In this document: positions 16,933 through 25,406 of the stretch, in pieces
Layout: the number at the start of each line of letters is the position of its first letter
How positions within the stretch are numbered: position 1 is the stretch's first letter
Source of the DNA: Elusimicrobiota bacterium
GTDB taxonomy: Bacteria > Elusimicrobiota > Elusimicrobia > FEN-1173
NCBI GenBank assembly: GCA_016706425.1
Contig: JADJJR010000001.1
Coordinates: forward strand, 1,488,001-1,552,000
DNA length: 64,000 nucleotides
Direction: 5' to 3'
Position numbers and translations under genes: made by a program
The notes under the pieces: generated by a model
Told to the model about the DNA's origin: nothing
What the model saw: the letters and a program-made list of their open reading frames with translations, nothing else
The model's database searches: none

Positions 16933-18022
16933 AAACATTCTCGACCCAAAGGACGAATTCGCTCTGAAAAACGCGGCAACGAAAAAACTGGGATTCTTGG
17001 ACCGCTACTTAACTCTTTGGATCTTTTTGGCCATGGGGGTGGGGGTGGCCATCGGGCATTTTGTGGAGGGGGCGGAAACGTTCATCAACCGGTTTCAGGC
17101 GGGAACGACGAACGTGCCCATCGCGGTGGGGTTGATCCTCATGATGTACCCGCCCTTGGCGCGGGTGAAATACGAAGAGCTGGGGGACGTGTTTAAAAAC
17201 ACCAAGGTGTTGGGGCTGTCGCTTCTGCAGAACTGGGTGGTGGGGCCGCTCTTGATGTTCGCGCTGGCCCTGGTGTTTTTGCGCGACCGGCCGGACTACA
17301 TGACCGGGCTGATCCTGATCGGGTTGGCGCGGTGCATCGCCATGGTGATTGTGTGGAACGATTTGGCCCAGGGCAACCCGGAGTACGCCGCCGGGTTGGT
17401 GGCTTTCAACAGCGTGTTTCAGGTTTTCTTTTACAGCGCCTACGCCTATTTTTTCCTGACGGTGTTGCCGCCGCTCTTCGGCCTCGAGGGCGTGGTGGTG
17501 CCGGTGCGGATGGGACAGATCGCCGAGAGCGTGTTCATCTATTTGGGTATTCCCTTTTTAGCGGGGATGCTGACGCGGTGGGTGGCGCTCAAGACCAAAG
17601 GCGGCGATTGGTACGAGCGGGCGTTTTTGCCGCGGGTGGCGCCCTTGACCCTGGCGGCGCTCTTGTTCACGATCGTCGTCATGTTCAGCCTCAAGGGGGA
17701 GATGATCGTTCAGATTCCGGTCGACGTGTTGCGCATCGCCGTTCCACTCTTGATTTATTTCGTGATCATGTTTTTGGTCAGCTTTTGGATGGGGCGGCGC
17801 AATAACGTGAATTATTCAACGGCCTGTACGTTGTCGTTCACCGCGGCGAGCAACAATTTTGAACTGGCCATCGCGGTGGCGGTGGCCGTGTTCGGCATCG
17901 ATTCCGGGGCGGCCTTCGCGGCGGTGATCGGGCCCTTGGTGGAAGTGCCGGCGCTGATCGGACTCGTGAACGTGTCGCTTTATTTTAAAAAGACCTTTTT
18001 CGCCGCCGAACGGGGGGCCTGA
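16913..18022 (+). CDS. acr3: ACR3-type arsenite efflux permease
   Basis: The 369-residue protein has ten hydrophobic helices. It contains the ACR3 hallmarks: the conserved Cys in GLARCIAMVIVWNDLAQG and the C-terminal FTAASNNFELAIAVAVAVFG with GPLVEVPALIGLVN. ACR3 is a BART-superfamily arsenite/proton antiporter in the inner membrane. The start is GTG 16913, inside the end of arsR, which implies coupling. It is followed 4 bases later by a second, different permease. Confidence 0.93.
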   Translation: MNKSAVENILDPKDEFALKNAATKKLGFLDRYLTLWIFLAMGVGVAIGHFVEGAETFINRFQAGTTNVPIAVGLILMMYPPLARVKYEELGDVFKNTKVLGLSLLQNWVVGPLLMFALALVFLRDRPDYMTGLILIGLARCIAMVIVWNDLAQGNPEYAAGLVAFNSVFQVFFYSAYAYFFLTVLPPLFGLEGVVVPVRMGQIAESVFIYLGIPFLAGMLTRWVALKTKGGDWYERAFLPRVAPLTLAALLFTIVVMFSLKGEMIVQIPVDVLRIAVPLLIYFVIMFLVSFWMGRRNNVNYSTACTLSFTAASNNFELAIAVAVAVFGIDSGAAFAAVIGPLVEVPALIGLVNVSLYFKKTFFAAERGA

Positions 18023-18026
18023 TCTC

Positions 18027-19319
18027 TTGGATTTCAAAAAAGAATGGAAAACGTTGATCTGGTTGGCGGCGGCGTTTTTGGTGGCGTACCACCTGCCGGT
18101 GGGGACAATCCGCTTTGACGGCGCGCTGATGGAAGGGTTGCACCTGGTGAAAAGCTACGCGCGGGAGCATGTGATCCTGTGCCTGCTGCCGGCGTTTTTT
18201 ATCGCGGGAGCGATTTCGGTGTTCGTGAGCCAAGGGGCGGTGATGCGGTACCTGGGGAGCCAAGCCCACCCGGCCGTGGCCTACGGCGTGGCGTCAATCT
18301 CGGGGACCATTCTGGCGGTTTGTTCCTGCACGGTGTTGCCGCTCTTTGGCGGGATCTATAAGCGCGGGGCGGGGTTGGGCCCGGCGGTGGCGTTCTTGTA
18401 TTCCGGGCCGGCGATCAACGTGTTGGCCATTGTGTTGACGGCGCGGGTGCTGGGATTGGAAATGGGCGCGGCGCGGACGGGGGGGGCGGTGGCCTTTAGC
18501 GTGGCGGCGGGGCTGATCATGCAATTTCTGTTTCGCAAGGAAGAGGCCCAACGGGCCGAGGCGTCGGCCCCAACGCTTCCGGAAATACCGGCGCGCGCTC
18601 TCTGGAAAACGACGGTCGTCTTCGCCGCGATGGTGGGGATTTTGGTGCTGGCCAATTGGGGCGCGGCGTCGGGCGGGCTTTCGAGCGCGGTGTTCTCCCA
18701 CAAATGGCCGCTGACGGCGGGGAGCGCTTTGGGGCTGGGAGCGGGGCTGGTGGCGTGGTTTGGACTATCAAAAGGGAAAGCGCTGGCCATTCTCGTTTCA
18801 ACTTTCGGGACGTGGGCGGTGTTCCCGGGGAGTTCCACGACCGTGTTCGCCGTGGGACTGGGCGGATTGGCCTGGGCGGCGGCGACCTCCGGGGGCGAAT
18901 TGGAGGAGTGGTGGGCCGCCACCTGGGACTTTACGAAACAGGTGACGCCGCTTTTGTTGATCGGGGTGTTGGCGGCGGGGGTGTTGCTGGGGCGGCCCGG
19001 GCACGAGGGGCTGGTGCCCTCGGCCTGGGTGGCGAAAATGCTGGGTGGAAACGGCGCGGGAGCGAACCTTTTCGCCGCGGTGGCGGGGGCGCTGATGTAT
19101 TTCGCGACCTTAACGGAAATCCCGATTTTGCAGGGGCTTATGGGCAGCGGCATGGGAAAGGGACCGGCGCTCACGCTGTTGTTGGCGGGGCCGGCGTTGT
19201 CGTTGCCGAGCATGCTGGTGTTGCGGAAACTGATGGGAACCCGAAAGACGTCGGCTTACGTGATGGTGGTGGTGGGGCTGTCCGCCGTGACGGGGTGGAT
19301 GTACGGAATGCTTTTTTAG
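18027..19319 (+). CDS. ArsP/YraQ-type permease (SO_0444-like)
   Basis: The 430-residue membrane protein starts at TTG 18027, 4 bases after acr3. About eight to ten helices are visible. The family motif CSCTVLPLFGGIYKRGAGLGPAVAFLYSGPAIN occurs in the first half, written here in short form as CSCTVLP plus GPAIN. The second half repeats the pattern around LAGPALSLPSMLV. Such permeases include ArsP (organoarsenical efflux) and the YraQ family. Within an ars operon with ACR3, a role in moving another arsenic species or a thiol-bound form is plausible, but specificity is not shown. Confidence 0.85.
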   Translation: MDFKKEWKTLIWLAAAFLVAYHLPVGTIRFDGALMEGLHLVKSYAREHVILCLLPAFFIAGAISVFVSQGAVMRYLGSQAHPAVAYGVASISGTILAVCSCTVLPLFGGIYKRGAGLGPAVAFLYSGPAINVLAIVLTARVLGLEMGAARTGGAVAFSVAAGLIMQFLFRKEEAQRAEASAPTLPEIPARALWKTTVVFAAMVGILVLANWGAASGGLSSAVFSHKWPLTAGSALGLGAGLVAWFGLSKGKALAILVSTFGTWAVFPGSSTTVFAVGLGGLAWAAATSGGELEEWWAATWDFTKQVTPLLLIGVLAAGVLLGRPGHEGLVPSAWVAKMLGGNGAGANLFAAVAGALMYFATLTEIPILQGLMGSGMGKGPALTLLLAGPALSLPSMLVLRKLMGTRKTSAYVMVVVGLSAVTGWMYGMLF

Positions 19320-19328
19320 GAGGCGAGG

Positions 19329-19562
19329 ATGAAAAAGATCCAAGTGTTGGGGACAGGATGTCCCAAATGCCAACGGCTGACGGAAGCGGCCGAGCAGGCC
19401 GCGAAAGCCCTGGGCGTGGCCTACACGCTGGAGAAAGTGACGGATATTGAAAAAATCATGGCCTTCGGCGTGATGGCGACGCCGGCTTTGGTGGTGGACG
19501 GCGCGGTGAAAGCGGCGGGGCATGTGCCGACCGCGGAGGAATTGAAAAGGATTTTGTCCTAA
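19329..19562 (+). CDS. Small thioredoxin-fold protein (redox-active CPKC)
   Basis: The 77-residue protein has KKIQVLGTGCPKCQRL with a CxxC active site, a cis-Pro loop (MATPALVVDG) and the compact mini-thioredoxin/glutaredoxin fold (TM0996-like). It commonly sits next to YraQ/ArsP permeases. It lies between the permease and arsC, so it probably supplies thiol electrons to one of them. A GGAGGCGAGG ribosome site precedes ATG 19329. Confidence 0.9.
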   Translation: MKKIQVLGTGCPKCQRLTEAAEQAAKALGVAYTLEKVTDIEKIMAFGVMATPALVVDGAVKAAGHVPTAEELKRILS

Positions 19563-19567
19563 CCAAG

Positions 19568-19990
19568 GTGAAAACGAAGGTTTTGTTTTTGTGCACGGGG
19601 AACTCGTGCCGAAGCCAGATGGCAGAAGGCTGGGCGCGGGCCCTCCTGGGAGAGGCCCTGGAAGCCTATTCCGCCGGGATCGAAGCCCACGGGCTGAATC
19701 CCCGCGCCGTGCGGGTGATGGCGGAGGCGGGCGTGGACATTTCGCGCCAATCCTCGAAAACCCTCAAGGAACTGGAAGACGTCGAATTTGACCTGGTGGT
19801 GACCGTGTGCGGGCACGCGCGGGAAAAGTGCCCGCGGTTTCCCGGGAAAACGCGGGTACTGCACGCGGGGTTTGACGACCCGCCGGGCTTGGCCGCCGGG
19901 GCGACGACGGAAGAAGAGGCGCTGGGTCCCTACCGACGCGTCCGCGACGAGATAAAACAGTACATCCTGGGCTTCCCGCATTCCCTCTAA
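19568..19990 (+). CDS. arsC: Arsenate reductase, thioredoxin-coupled low-molecular-weight phosphatase type
   Basis: The 140-residue product has the P-loop CTGNSCRS (Cys9-x5-Arg15). The redox relay cysteines Cys81 and Cys88 are in VTVCGHAREKC, and a distal Asp/Pro segment reads HAGFDDPPGLA. This is the ArsC (pI258/Bacillus) type, which reduces arsenate to arsenite for efflux by ACR3. It starts at GTG 19568, 6 bases after the mini-redoxin stop, and closes the ars operon. Confidence 0.93.
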   Translation: MKTKVLFLCTGNSCRSQMAEGWARALLGEALEAYSAGIEAHGLNPRAVRVMAEAGVDISRQSSKTLKELEDVEFDLVVTVCGHAREKCPRFPGKTRVLHAGFDDPPGLAAGATTEEEALGPYRRVRDEIKQYILGFPHSL

Positions 19991-20049
19991 CGACGCCGCG
20001 CCGACCGGGGCGGTCGTCGAATGAAGTAAAATCCACGATTCAACCCCCT

Positions 20050-21858
20050 ATGTCCACCCTGATCAGTTGCCAAGGCTTGACCAAAACCTACGGCGCGCGG
20101 CCCCTCTTTGAGGGGCTGTCTTTCGGCGTTTTTGCCGGGGAACGCGCGGGGCTCATTGGGCCCAACGGGGCGGGGAAATCCACCTTGCTGAAGATATTGG
20201 CCGGGCTGGAAAAACCCGACGAAGGGGAACTGGCCGTGCGGCGGGGGATCCGGGTGGGCTATTTGGCCCAGCAAGACCGCTTCGCCGAAGGGGAAGACAT
20301 CTCCGTGGGGGCGGAACTCGCCCTCGCGCTGGGGGGGCTGGGCCTGGAGGATTACGAGATCGACATCCGCGTGGAAGACGGGTTGGCGGGGTCGGGTTTC
20401 GCCGCCGACCAGCGCGTGAAGGCGCTGTCGGGCGGATGGCGGAAGCGGCTGGCGATCCTGTCCCAGGTTATTCGCCGGCCGGACCTGCTGCTCTTGGACG
20501 AGCCCACGAACCACCTGGACGTGGCGGGCGTGCTTTGGCTGGAACAGTTGATGGCGGGGGTGGACTTTTCGTTCGTGGTGGTGACCCACGACCGCCGGTT
20601 TTTGGAAGCGGTGTGCAACCGGGTGATCGAATTGAACAAGCGCTACCCGGAAGGCCACTTCAGCAGCGCGGGGAACTACAGCGAGTTCCTGAAAAACCGC
20701 GAGGCGCTCTTTAACGTGCAGGCGGCCCGGGAAGACAGCATGCGCAACATCGTCCGCCGGGAGACGGAATGGCTGCGGCGCGGCCCCAAGGCGCGGACCA
20801 CCAAACAGAAAGCCCGCATCGACCGAGCCGGGGAGCTGATGGGCGAGCTGAAGGAACTGGAATACCGCAACGCCCAGACGAGGTCGGCGGCGATCGATTT
20901 CACCGCGAGCGAGCGGAAGACGAAAAAACTCGTCTCGCTGACGCGGGTGGTTAAAAGCCTGGGTGGAAAAAAACTATTCGGGCCCTTGGATTTGGTGTTG
21001 GGCCCCGGCGACAAATGGGGCCTCTTGGGCGGAAACGGCAGCGGCAAAAGCACCCTGCTCAAACTGTTGGCGGGGACCCTGGCGCCGGACGCCGGGCGCA
21101 TCGAGCGGGTGGAGGGGCTGACCGTGGTGACCTTCGACCAGCACCGGGAAACGTTGGACATGGCCATGCCGCTCCGGCGGGCGCTGTGCGAGTCAGGGGA
21201 GTTCGTCTATTACAAGGACAAGCCGGTCCACGTGGTCGGCTGGGCGGAGCGGTTTCTTTTCGGCAAGGAACAGTTGGACGCGCCCCTGGGCCGGCTGTCG
21301 GGCGGAGAGCAGTCGCGGGTGATGATCGCGCGGCTCATGTTGCGGCCGGCGGACGTGCTGCTGTTGGACGAGCCCACGAACGATTTGGATTTGAATTCCC
21401 TGGAAGTGCTGGAGACGAGCCTTATGGACTTCGCGGGGGCGCTGGTGTTGGTGACCCACGACCGGTATTTGTTGGACCGCGTGAGCCAGCGCATTTTGGC
21501 GTTGGACGGACGGGGGAACGCGCGCGTGTTCGCCGATTTGGACCAGTGGGAAGAGCGGATGGCCGCGGACGAGATCGACCTGACGCCCCCGTCGCTGCCG
21601 CTCGCTCCGACCGTTCCCCCGGCCGCGTTGTCGGCCGCGGAGGCGCGCGAGCTGCGGGGCCTGGAAGAAAAAATCCAAATCGCCGAGGCGCAAACACAGA
21701 AAGCCCGGCAGGCGCTTTTGGACCCGGCCATCGCCACCGACGCCCCGGAACTGATGGAGCGCCAAAAGACCGTGGACGCGCTGGCAAAAAAGACGGAGGC
21801 TCTCTACCAACGGTGGCACGAGCTGGAAACGAAGGCGGGGAAAAGCGCCGCGGGATAA
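20050..21858 (+). CDS. uup: ABC-F family ATPase, Uup type
   Basis: The 602-residue protein has two ABC domains, with Walker A motifs GPNGAGKST and GGNGSGKST and signatures LSGGWRKR and LSGGEQSR. Walker B/D-loops read LLLDEPTNHLD and LLLDEPTNDLD. The linker between them is Arg/Lys-rich (about residues 220-300). A C-terminal coiled coil (about 540-600, LEEKIQIAEAQTQKARQALL) marks Uup rather than EttA. ABC-F proteins have no membrane domain and act on the ribosome or, for Uup, also on branched DNA intermediates. Confidence 0.92.
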   Translation: MSTLISCQGLTKTYGARPLFEGLSFGVFAGERAGLIGPNGAGKSTLLKILAGLEKPDEGELAVRRGIRVGYLAQQDRFAEGEDISVGAELALALGGLGLEDYEIDIRVEDGLAGSGFAADQRVKALSGGWRKRLAILSQVIRRPDLLLLDEPTNHLDVAGVLWLEQLMAGVDFSFVVVTHDRRFLEAVCNRVIELNKRYPEGHFSSAGNYSEFLKNREALFNVQAAREDSMRNIVRRETEWLRRGPKARTTKQKARIDRAGELMGELKELEYRNAQTRSAAIDFTASERKTKKLVSLTRVVKSLGGKKLFGPLDLVLGPGDKWGLLGGNGSGKSTLLKLLAGTLAPDAGRIERVEGLTVVTFDQHRETLDMAMPLRRALCESGEFVYYKDKPVHVVGWAERFLFGKEQLDAPLGRLSGGEQSRVMIARLMLRPADVLLLDEPTNDLDLNSLEVLETSLMDFAGALVLVTHDRYLLDRVSQRILALDGRGNARVFADLDQWEERMAADEIDLTPPSLPLAPTVPPAALSAAEARELRGLEEKIQIAEAQTQKARQALLDPAIATDAPELMERQKTVDALAKKTEALYQRWHELETKAGKSAAG

Positions 21859-21917
21859 AATTCTCCGGGAAGACGCGGTTTCGGTGTTATAATGGCGCCA
21901 TCGACGGGGGAGGACCC

Positions 21918-23123
21918 ATGAGCGGAATAACATTTATTCGTCCTCGCTTGGCCGGCCTGAGCGGGAAGGGACCCTTAAACCAGAACCTAAAAACGCTGCA
22001 CCGCGCCGTGCGGGAGCGGTTTCCCTACGTGCATCGCATCGCCGTGGCGCTCTACGACGCGCAGACCCACCGCATCAACACCTACCTGGCCTCCGGCGAC
22101 GAGGGCAAACCCCTGGCCCATTACCAATCCACCCTGCCGGAAGCCGTGTCGCTCAAGAAGGTGTTGCGCGAACGCCGCATCCGCGTGGTGGACGACTTGA
22201 ACGCCTTTGAGGGGTCCCACCGGGAACACACGCAACGCATCCGCGAGATGGGTTACCGCTCCAGCTGCACGTTCCCGTTGGAGGCGCGGGGAAAAGTGCG
22301 CGGGTTCCTCTTTTTCAACTCGCGGAAACGGGCGGCCTTTAAAAAACGGGACATTCCGGTTCTGGAGGCCTACGCCCTTTTGGCCACGGAGGTGGCGACG
22401 CGGCATTTGCGTTCGGCCTGCGTGATGCTGGCGGCGATCAAGACGGCGGGGGATTTGATGCACTTCCGCGACCCGGAGACGGGGTACCACCTGGACCGGA
22501 TGGCGCGGTTTTCGCGGGTGATCGCCCAGGAGCTGGGGCGCGCGGGCTACCGCGACCTGACCGACGAGCGGGTGCAGGCGATTGAAGTCTTCGCCCCCAT
22601 GCACGACGTGGGGAAGCTGGCCATCCCCGACCACATCCTTAAAAAAGCCGCGGCGCTGACGCCGAAAGAAAAACGCATCATGCGGACCCACGCGCCCCTG
22701 GGGCGGCGGATCATCGACGCGATTTTGAAAAATTTCGGCATGGAATCTTTCGAGCGGGCGGACGCGCTGCGGCAGATCGCCGAATCGCACCACGAGACCT
22801 TGGACGGCAAGGGGTACCCCCGGGGACTCAAGGGCAAGCGCATCCCCATCGAGGCGCGGATCATTGCGGTGGCGGACGTGTTCGACGCGCTGACCAGCGA
22901 GCGGGTGTACAAGAAACCATGGACCAACGACGAAGCGTTTAAGGCGTTGGACAACCTGAGCCGGAACAAGCTGGACCGGCGCTGCGTGGAAGCCTTGAAA
23001 AGGAACCGCCCGGCGGTGGAGGACATTCAAGAACGATTTCGCGACGCGCCCCACCGGAAAAAGGGCGGGCCGCCGGTGTTGGAAAAATCCCACCTGCTGA
23101 CCACCGCGCACCCGTGGTGCTGA
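21918..23123 (+). CDS. GAF plus HD-GYP domain cyclic-di-GMP phosphodiesterase
   Basis: The start ATG at 21918 follows a GGGGGAGGA ribosome site. Residues about 25-165 form a GAF-like sensor (FPYVHRIAVALYD, GYRSSCTFPLEARGKVRGFLFF). The HD-GYP domain (about 190-360) has HLDRMARFS, MHDVGKLAIPD and HHETLDGKGYPRGLKG. It continues with IPIEARIIAVADVFDALTSERVYKKPW. All the metal ligands of an active HD-GYP appear present. Length is 401 residues. It would hydrolyse c-di-GMP in the cytosol in response to a ligand or redox cue. A TATAAT box lies 24 bases before the start. Confidence 0.92.
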   Translation: MSGITFIRPRLAGLSGKGPLNQNLKTLHRAVRERFPYVHRIAVALYDAQTHRINTYLASGDEGKPLAHYQSTLPEAVSLKKVLRERRIRVVDDLNAFEGSHREHTQRIREMGYRSSCTFPLEARGKVRGFLFFNSRKRAAFKKRDIPVLEAYALLATEVATRHLRSACVMLAAIKTAGDLMHFRDPETGYHLDRMARFSRVIAQELGRAGYRDLTDERVQAIEVFAPMHDVGKLAIPDHILKKAAALTPKEKRIMRTHAPLGRRIIDAILKNFGMESFERADALRQIAESHHETLDGKGYPRGLKGKRIPIEARIIAVADVFDALTSERVYKKPWTNDEAFKALDNLSRNKLDRRCVEALKRNRPAVEDIQERFRDAPHRKKGGPPVLEKSHLLTTAHPWC

Positions 23124-23219
23124 CGGGGGGGATAAAAATAGGATTTTTTTGTTTCCGATGTATTATTCTTATCTTCATCAAATGAATGGGGCCGTTCACA
23201 CAACCCAGGAGGAACTCCG

Positions 23220-23903
23220 ATGGAACAACCGCTGGATTGGAACACACTTTTCTTAGATCCCATTTTGGCCATGGCAAAGTCCGTGGTCGGGTTTATTCCC
23301 AATCTTATTTCCGCCCTGCTGGTCTTTGCCCTTGGGTACCTGGCGGCCCTTTTGACCCGGGAACTGTTGCGTTTGTTTTTAAAATCATTGTCCTTTGATC
23401 GATATTCCCAACAGATCCAAATGCTCCCCGAGCGGTCGGAAGGCGGGGAACCGATCCTCCCCCCCAGCCAATACGCCTCCCGCGTGGCCTATTGGATCGT
23501 CCTTTTTTCCTTCTTTCTCGTGGGGCTCGACAAGTTGACCCTCCACGCGCTCTCTCTCCATGGGGGAACGGTGGTGGGTTTTGCGCTGGGGGTGTTGGGG
23601 GTGTCCGCCCTGGGTGTGGTGGCCTTGCTTTTAAGCGTGTTGGTCCACCGAATCGTTCGCGGGACCGCCGCGCGCGCGGGTTTTGCCAATCCCGAGATCA
23701 TGGCGGCGATCGCGCGGGGTTTGGTGCTTGCTTCGGCGGTTTTGTTGGGGTTGCTCCAATTGGGAATTCCGCGGGAAATCCTCTTGATGGTATTGGGCGT
23801 CACCTATTTGACGCTTTGCATCACTTTTATCCTGGCGTTCGGCGTCGGCGGGACCGGTTTCGCCTCGGGCCTTTTGGCCCGATTCTTGGAAAAGAAGAAA
23901 TAG
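23220..23903 (+). CDS. MscS-type transmembrane-helix repeat protein (PF05552-like)
   Basis: The 227-residue protein starts after an AGGAGGAACTCCG ribosome site. It has about five helices in two repeats. Each carries the amphipathic pattern of the conserved TM helix found in CmpX and MscS relatives (NLISALLVFALGYLAALLTRELLR, split here by position). It lacks the MscS beta domain. Such proteins sit in the inner membrane and some gate small solutes under tension. It ends 6 bases before the convergent hemolysin III gene. Confidence 0.75.
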   Translation: MEQPLDWNTLFLDPILAMAKSVVGFIPNLISALLVFALGYLAALLTRELLRLFLKSLSFDRYSQQIQMLPERSEGGEPILPPSQYASRVAYWIVLFSFFLVGLDKLTLHALSLHGGTVVGFALGVLGVSALGVVALLLSVLVHRIVRGTAARAGFANPEIMAAIARGLVLASAVLLGLLQLGIPREILLMVLGVTYLTLCITFILAFGVGGTGFASGLLARFLEKKK

Positions 23904-23909
23904 CCGAGA

Positions 23910-24554
23910 CTACGGCGCGGTGACGAGGATGGCGAAGAAGTGAAGGGCGGTGCCGGCGATGACGAACAAATGCCAGATCGTGTGGGCGTATCGCCAACGC
24001 GACTCCATGGCGAAAAACACGACGCCCCCCGTGTAGGCCAGCCCGCCCCCCAATAAAAGCAAAAGTCCGACGGGGGGCATTTTTTCCATGAGCGGCTTGG
24101 CGGCGACGGCGATGAGCCAGCCCATCAGCACATAAAGCGTCGTGGATAACACCGGGTGGTTGACCTTTCCGAAGGTTTTCATCAGGATTCCGATCAAGGC
24201 CAACCCCCACACCACCCCGAACAGGCTCCACCCCCAAGGGCCCTGCAACGCCCCCAACGTGATGGGGGAGTAAGTTCCCGCGATTAAAAAAAACACCAGG
24301 GAATGGTCGAGAGTTTGGAAAACACGCTTGGCGCGGCCGGGGGGAAGCCCGTGGTAGAGCGCCGAGGCGAGATACAGCAGAAGAACGCTGGCCGAGAACA
24401 CCGCAACGCCCACAATGAAAGAAGCGTCCCCGGCCCGGGCGGCGCGGAAGATGAGAAATGGCAAACTCACCAAGGCGCCCAGAAGGCCCACCACGTGGCT
24501 CAAGCAATTGGCCCGCTCTTCGGCGGTTGAGGGGGCGCTAGGCGGGGTTGGCAT
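23910..24554 (-). CDS. Hemolysin III / PAQR-family seven-helix membrane protein
   Basis: The 214-residue protein has seven hydrophobic helices and the family's metal-binding elements: SALYHGLPPGRAKRVFQTLDHS after helix 2 and HTIWHLFVIAGTALHF in the last helix (His-x3-His). Bacterial members are often called hemolysin III or YqfA. The biochemical role is uncertain, with links to membrane fluidity and possible hydrolase activity. Its start lies 17 bases inside the end of the barrel-like gene upstream, so both form one operon. Confidence 0.9.
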   Translation of the reverse strand: MPTPPSAPSTAEERANCLSHVVGLLGALVSLPFLIFRAARAGDASFIVGVAVFSASVLLLYLASALYHGLPPGRAKRVFQTLDHSLVFFLIAGTYSPITLGALQGPWGWSLFGVVWGLALIGILMKTFGKVNHPVLSTTLYVLMGWLIAVAAKPLMEKMPPVGLLLLLGGGLAYTGGVVFFAMESRWRYAHTIWHLFVIAGTALHFFAILVTAP

Positions 24555-25284
24555 GGGGGGAAGGACGGCGGGGGCGAAACCGGCGCGACAAACCCAGATA
24601 ATAGTGATCGGTGCGTACCGCCAGGGATACGGTGCCCCGCTGGGTGGGCCAAAAGATCGAGTTGACGGTTTCGCTCGTGGTGTTGAACTCGGTCCGGCGC
24701 CACTCGCCGAAGACGTACCAATCGGGCGAAAGGCCCCAGGCGAGCCCGCCGACGATGTAGGGGCTGAAGATGGCCCGGGAAAGGTTTTCGCTGCCGTTGG
24801 GCAGAGGAATAACCCCCTTGTACAGGTGGACGGACAACCCTTGGGAATGCACCGAGGCGCGCAAAACCACGCTGGAAACGCCCAGGAAACCGTAGGGTTG
24901 CAGGCGGCCGTTGGGAAAACGTTCGCTGGTCCGCAGGGCCGTGCGGGCGGAGAGGAAAAAAGTGATGGGGTAGACCTCGCCGTTCACGACGGGGGATTGG
25001 ATGTCGAAGGAGGAGACTTCAATGCCGCTGCCGATGGGGTGTTTGCCTTGGCTCCAAAAACCCAGGCGCACGCCGACCCCGGCGCTGGAGGAGGCGTCGC
25101 TCACCCCCCGGACCGCGATGGGGGGGCCGCCGGACTGCGTGAGCGTGAACGCGACGCGTTGGGGGCTCGCCCAACCCCCGAAGTGATCGACGTAGCCTTC
25201 GGCCTCGCCCGCCGGCCCCCCGGCGGCGCGCGTCGGATAAACCCACAGGGCCAGGAACCCCAGCACCGCAAGTTTTCTTCTCAT
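24538..25284 (-). CDS. Secreted or outer-membrane barrel-like protein
   Basis: ATG 25284 gives a signal peptide (RRKLAVLGFLALWVYPTRAA). A GTG at 25308 would add 8 residues and neither start has a clear ribosome site. The mature part (about 225 residues) alternates polar and hydrophobic residues, with aromatic girdles (GFWSQGKHPIGSG, YVFGEWRRTEF, DHYYLGLSRRF), as expected for an 8-10-strand outer-membrane barrel. It is divergent from the multihaem cytochrome. The shared 110-base gap holds the ECF-type element of the cytochrome gene. The function is unknown. Confidence 0.65.
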   Translation of the reverse strand: MRRKLAVLGFLALWVYPTRAAGGPAGEAEGYVDHFGGWASPQRVAFTLTQSGGPPIAVRGVSDASSSAGVGVRLGFWSQGKHPIGSGIEVSSFDIQSPVVNGEVYPITFFLSARTALRTSERFPNGRLQPYGFLGVSSVVLRASVHSQGLSVHLYKGVIPLPNGSENLSRAIFSPYIVGGLAWGLSPDWYVFGEWRRTEFNTTSETVNSIFWPTQRGTVSLAVRTDHYYLGLSRRFRPRRPSPHANPA

Positions 25285-25364
25285 AGGAGAATTGTAGGAT
25301 GTGATCACGCGCGTGGCTATAGTGGTTGACTCTTTTCCATTTGAGGATTAGAGAGAAAGAGACT

Positions 25365-25389
25365 AAACCTTTCGCGACATTGGGGCGTC
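25365..25389 (+). promoter_or_regulatory. ECF-type promoter element before the 19-haem cytochrome operon
   Basis: AAACC (25365-25369) and CGTC (25386-25389) are separated by exactly 16 bp, inside ACTAAACCTTT...GCGTCCTAT. The upstream region of the ECF sigma gene carries the same element at the same spacing (43953-43977). Transcription would start near 25396, about 10 bases before the ATG at 25407. A TATAAT also sits at 25391-25396. Confidence 0.65.
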
Positions 25390-25406
25390 CTATAATGGGC
25401 AATAAC

